A DNA stretch of 64,000 bases from Verpa conica (lineage: Eukaryota; Ascomycota; Pezizomycetes; Pezizales; Morchellaceae). The notes beneath the pieces were generated by a model that ran no database searches, had not been told where the DNA came from, and saw only the letters and a program-made list of their open reading frames with translations. A program made the translations under genes and the position numbers. The stretch covers positions 1,240,001 through 1,304,000 of the forward strand of contig JAUFSD010000014.1 in the NCBI GenBank assembly GCA_033030425.1. Direction: 5' to 3'. Below, piece by piece: positions 60,913 through 64,000 of the stretch. Positions within the stretch are counted from its first letter, which is position 1, and every line of letters begins with the position of its first letter.

Positions 60913-62777
60913 ATGGCATCCCAGAGGCAAGAGCAGCGCCCATATTCTACCCTCCCTTTGTCGGAGGACAGCACCCAGCAGTACTACCAGCACCCAGCTC
61001 AGGCCTCGCAGTATTCATTGCACACACCCACAGACCCCAATCCTCCAAATTCTTCCTTTCGGTCTCCGCTGTCGCCAATCTCACCACGGGTACCCTCGGG
61101 CCAGGGTCCGCCCCGATCTCCTGGATTCTCGCAAATGGAGTCTACAGGTGCTGCCGTGGGTTCGCGGAGGCTTACACGGGTCTTTGATGGGGACGAGTCC
61201 CCGGTGAACAATGACCGTCACGAACAACAGCTGAACCAGTCGCAGTTGGAATATTCTGACGTGGACCAAGGCATTGGATATGCCCATCAGCCTCAAGGTC
61301 ACGAGCAGCAGTACCAGGGACATGAACAGCAGTACCAGGGCCATGAACAGCAGTACCAAGATCACGACCAACAGTACCAAGGTCACCAACAACAGCAGTA
61401 CCAAGGTCACGAACAGTACCAACAGCCGCAGCCGCAAGGACAGGATCTGCATTACCAGCAGCCAACTGATTACCTCCCTCAGCAGGGCTACGACGCACGT
61501 ACTCAAGTGCGATACTCAACACCACTTCCGTCACCCGGCTTCCCCCAGTCGCAGTTCGATCCTCATTCTCAGACAAATGCTCAGTTTGCCCTAGGCTCAT
61601 CCCAGCAATACGGCCCGTCACCGCAATACGTATCGCCTCCGCATTCGCCGTCGTTTCCGCCGCCCCAACAGTCACCGTCATTCCCGCCGCAACCACGTTC
61701 TGCTACCTTCCGGCCCAAAAACTTATCATTCCTACCTCCAGCTCAGTCTCCGTCGTTTCCACCACACTCACCATCATTCCCACCTCCACCGCTCTCACCA
61801 TCATATCCCCCGCTACCACAATCGCCTGTCTATCCTCCTACACCAGGCTTCACCCCACATACACCTGGCTTCACCCCACATACACCAACATTCCCACCCC
61901 CGCCAACATCAGAAATCTACCACCCTTCGGTTCCAATACCCATAATGCCAGGTTCGATATCGAGTTCGCTGCCGATTCCAATAGAGACACCTCCTCTTCC
62001 GGCTGGACAAGGTGTAGAGATGACAGCACGACCACAGGTCCCGCCAGAGCCAATAGATACTCCATCACACACTCCCGGACTCGAGGGGCCGAAAACTCCA
62101 GTTTACACTCCCGGCGGCGGAAGTGGGCCAAATGGTGGAACACATGCGCCTGGTCAGATTGGACATCCGAATCAGCAACATGGGAAAGATGAATACAGCC
62201 ATGGGTTATGCGATTGTTTTAGCGAGCTCTCTACTTGTACGTTTTTTATTATTTTCTCCCCCCCCCCCCCACACATTTTCTCCCCCCCTCCCCCGCTTTT
62301 TTTTTGTGTGTGTGTGATGCACAGGCTAAACAGGTTTTTTTTTTTTGAAAATAGGTTGTATGGGATATTGGTGTCCTTGCATATTATACTCCCGTACGAA
62401 CCATAGATTAAAGACGAGTCCGAATTCGAATCTTAACGACTTTCATAACTGTAATGGCCACTGTGTTGGGTTTTGTGTACTTGCACCAGTATCTTGTATG
62501 GATTACGTCACCTTCCCCCCCTCCACTCCTTTATTAACTTATTATGATAGGGATTTTCACACTCATCCAACGCGGCCGCATCCGGGATAAATACAGACTC
62601 GAAGGGACCGTCATGAGCGATTGTGGGAAAGCCTACTGCTGCGTCATGTGCACGCTTGTGCAAGATGAGCGGGAAGTCACTGATCGGGAAGACGAGAGGA
62701 GAAGGAACGCAGGGCCTGGGAGTGGCGTGGTAGGAGAATCTGGGTATAGAAGGAATGATAATATGGTTTATGGTTGA
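60913..62777 (+). CDS. PLAC8-family protein with Gln/Pro-rich N terminus
   Basis: Exons 60913-62236, 62355-62495 and 62551-62777 give 563 aa; phases agree. The N-terminal 420 residues are low in complexity: a 7-residue (G-H-E-Q-Q-Y-Q) minisatellite at about 129-170, then Pro-rich SPSFPPP-type repeats and TPGFTPH repeats. The PLAC8 Cys-rich domain starts near 428 (HGLCDCFSELSTCCMGYWCP), then CPCILYSRTNHRL, NCNGHCVGFCVLAPVSW, FTLIQRGRIRDKYRLEG and SDCGKAYCCVMCTLVQDERE. Exon 1 and exon 2 meet inside the first CC, and exon 2 and 3 meet at the Trp. PLAC8 proteins are small membrane-associated Cys-rich proteins; in fungi and plants some affect cation transport or cell size. Here the long N terminus is unusual. 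The ATG context is acaATGg. Confidence 0.88.
61297..61430 (+). repeat. 21-bp minisatellite inside the PLAC8 gene
   Basis: About six in-frame units of GGTCACGAGCAGCAGTACCA type, coding GHEQQYQ. Period mostly 21 bp with one insertion of CAG. Confidence 0.8.
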
Positions 62778-64000
62778 GTAATAAAAAAGGGGGGGATTGT
62801 CTGACTTTTTATACTGTGATTATTTTTTTTTATTTTTTCTCGGAGGGGAGGGTTGATCTTTTTTCTTCTTTTCTTTTTTTTGTTTAATACTTTCTCTTAT
62901 ATTTGGGGGTTGCATGTTTTTCTTTCTTTTTTTTTTTTTTTATATTTTTATTTATTTATTTATATTCTGGGTTTGATTTTAGCGGTTGGGATAGTTAGGA
63001 ATGACTTTGTTGGTTGGGTATTTTGGGGGGGGGGTGTTTTTTTCTTCTCCTCTTCTCTTGGACTTTTTTTTGTCACTTATAGGGTTTTTATGGGGGTTTT
63101 TTTTTCTTCTTTTTCTTGGGATACCCGGTTTTTTTTTTGGTAAAAAAAAAAACACTCTTTGAATTCTCTTTTTGTTAATTCTCTAACCTTTTTTTTTTAT
63201 ATATTCTTTCTTGGTTCTGTGACTTGATTTTGTGATTACCAGAGGTGTGAAGAAAAGAAAGGGTGTGTAGTTGAAGAATCAAGGTAAGTTATATACCATT
63301 CGCTAACGTTGATATTTTCCTTCTGCTCTTTGGGGGGGGGGGGAGGGGGAAGAACTCCCTTTTAAAAGGTTCTTCTGAGTTAATGTGTAAGATTTGAAAT
63401 ATGTTGGTTGATGTATAAGTGGGTGTGGGGTTGGTGGTGGGTGGGGTGGGGTGGTTATTTCGATTGTTTATATTATCGGGTTGTATGTCGTACGTTGGTA
63501 GATATGGCCAAAAAAAAAATGAAGTAATTTATTCTTTTTTTCTTAATTGAGGATACTATTATTGGTTCTAGCTGGTTATGGTGTATATGTGTTCGTGGTT
63601 AAGGGTTTTGTAATGTGGGGTACGGTACAGTACGTGCTTTTCTTGGTTAGTGGGGGAGACTAGCCGGGGTCTGCGTACGTGCACGACTAGGGGATATGTT
63701 GTGTAATAAGACTCGCTATAAGGAGATTCTTGGCTCCTTTGGGGGGTAGTTATTCTTATATTTGAGGGTTATATATGTATAAAGTTGGTTTAGGAGGTAA
63801 AAGCTATATCATAAGAAAGTCAAATGGGTTCATCAGGACTCTTATCTTAAGTCTTACAAGTAGTTCTAAAAAAAAAACTTAATTAAGGCTAAGACACGAA
63901 TTCTCACTCGCATCTGCTATAAGAATAGGTGTTCTACAAGGATAATAGTTCTTGGTCCTAATGGCATTCTTATAATGGAGATTTATTATATATAGAGGTG
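62778..64000. other. T/G-rich region after PLAC8 gene
   Basis: 1.2 kb with long T and G runs (for example T16 near 62926, G12 near 63330). Frames such as 62853-63143 read only Phe/Leu/Gly and are rejected. No gene recognised before the window ends. Confidence 0.55.

Overview
The window is nuclear DNA of a filamentous ascomycete (Pezizomycotina). The genes are split by short GT..AG introns, mostly 50-125 bp, several with CTAAC/ACTAAT-like branch points. Recognisable products are typical of fungi: Cdc48, the Dsc1/Tul1 ubiquitin ligase, the sorting nexin Mvp1, Elg1, the ceramide synthase Lag1, the MAPK adaptor Ste50, Sus1 and a PLAC8 protein. Accessory content (ankyrin, BTB, RING and SET proteins, one LINE) and long AT-rich, gene-poor spacers suggest a repeat-rich genome. 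An early-diverging class such as Pezizomycetes is a guess, not shown by the sequence.

Layout. 1-6.2 kb (+): 3' part of CDC48, then DSC1. 7.1-9.2 kb (+): intronless double-BTB-like protein. 9.8-34.8 kb is an accessory region holding five paralogous C3HC4 RING proteins, all on the minus strand (9850-10548, 21721-22236, 28068-29864, 30650-31363, 34270-34746). Between them lie MVP1 (-), a probable two-exon small membrane protein (+, 15.6 kb), an ankyrin remnant, ELG1 (-), a large alpha/beta-hydrolase/ankyrin protein with a hydrophobic C-terminal tail (+, 23.4-26.7 kb) and a SET protein (-). LAG1 (+) is at 37.5-38.9 kb, and a GC-richer ankyrin protein (+) at 41.4-42.3 kb is followed by a striking T/G-only tract. 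STE50, two small candidate genes and SUS1 occupy 44.6-50.9 kb. A complete LINE retrotransposon with matching 14-bp target-site duplications lies at 54.1-59.3 kb, and a PLAC8 gene at 60.9-62.8 kb. From about 41 kb on, the spacers are full of long homopolymer runs, unlike most of the left part.

How the genes may relate. CDC48 and DSC1 are co-oriented neighbours whose products act in the same membrane-protein degradation route; ELG1, SUS1 and STE50 are unrelated housekeeping or signalling genes. The most novel element is the five-member RING family: a strict C-x2-C-x11-C-x-H-x2-C-x2-C-x20/24-C-x2-C finger with a VKxxW signature, an acidic leader and a C-terminal W-[IM]-x3-S motif. It is interleaved with a hydrolase/ankyrin protein that resembles the effector and sensor modules of fungal NLR-like proteins but lacks an NTPase. 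I infer a lineage-specific recognition or ubiquitylation system; function is not shown by sequence alone.
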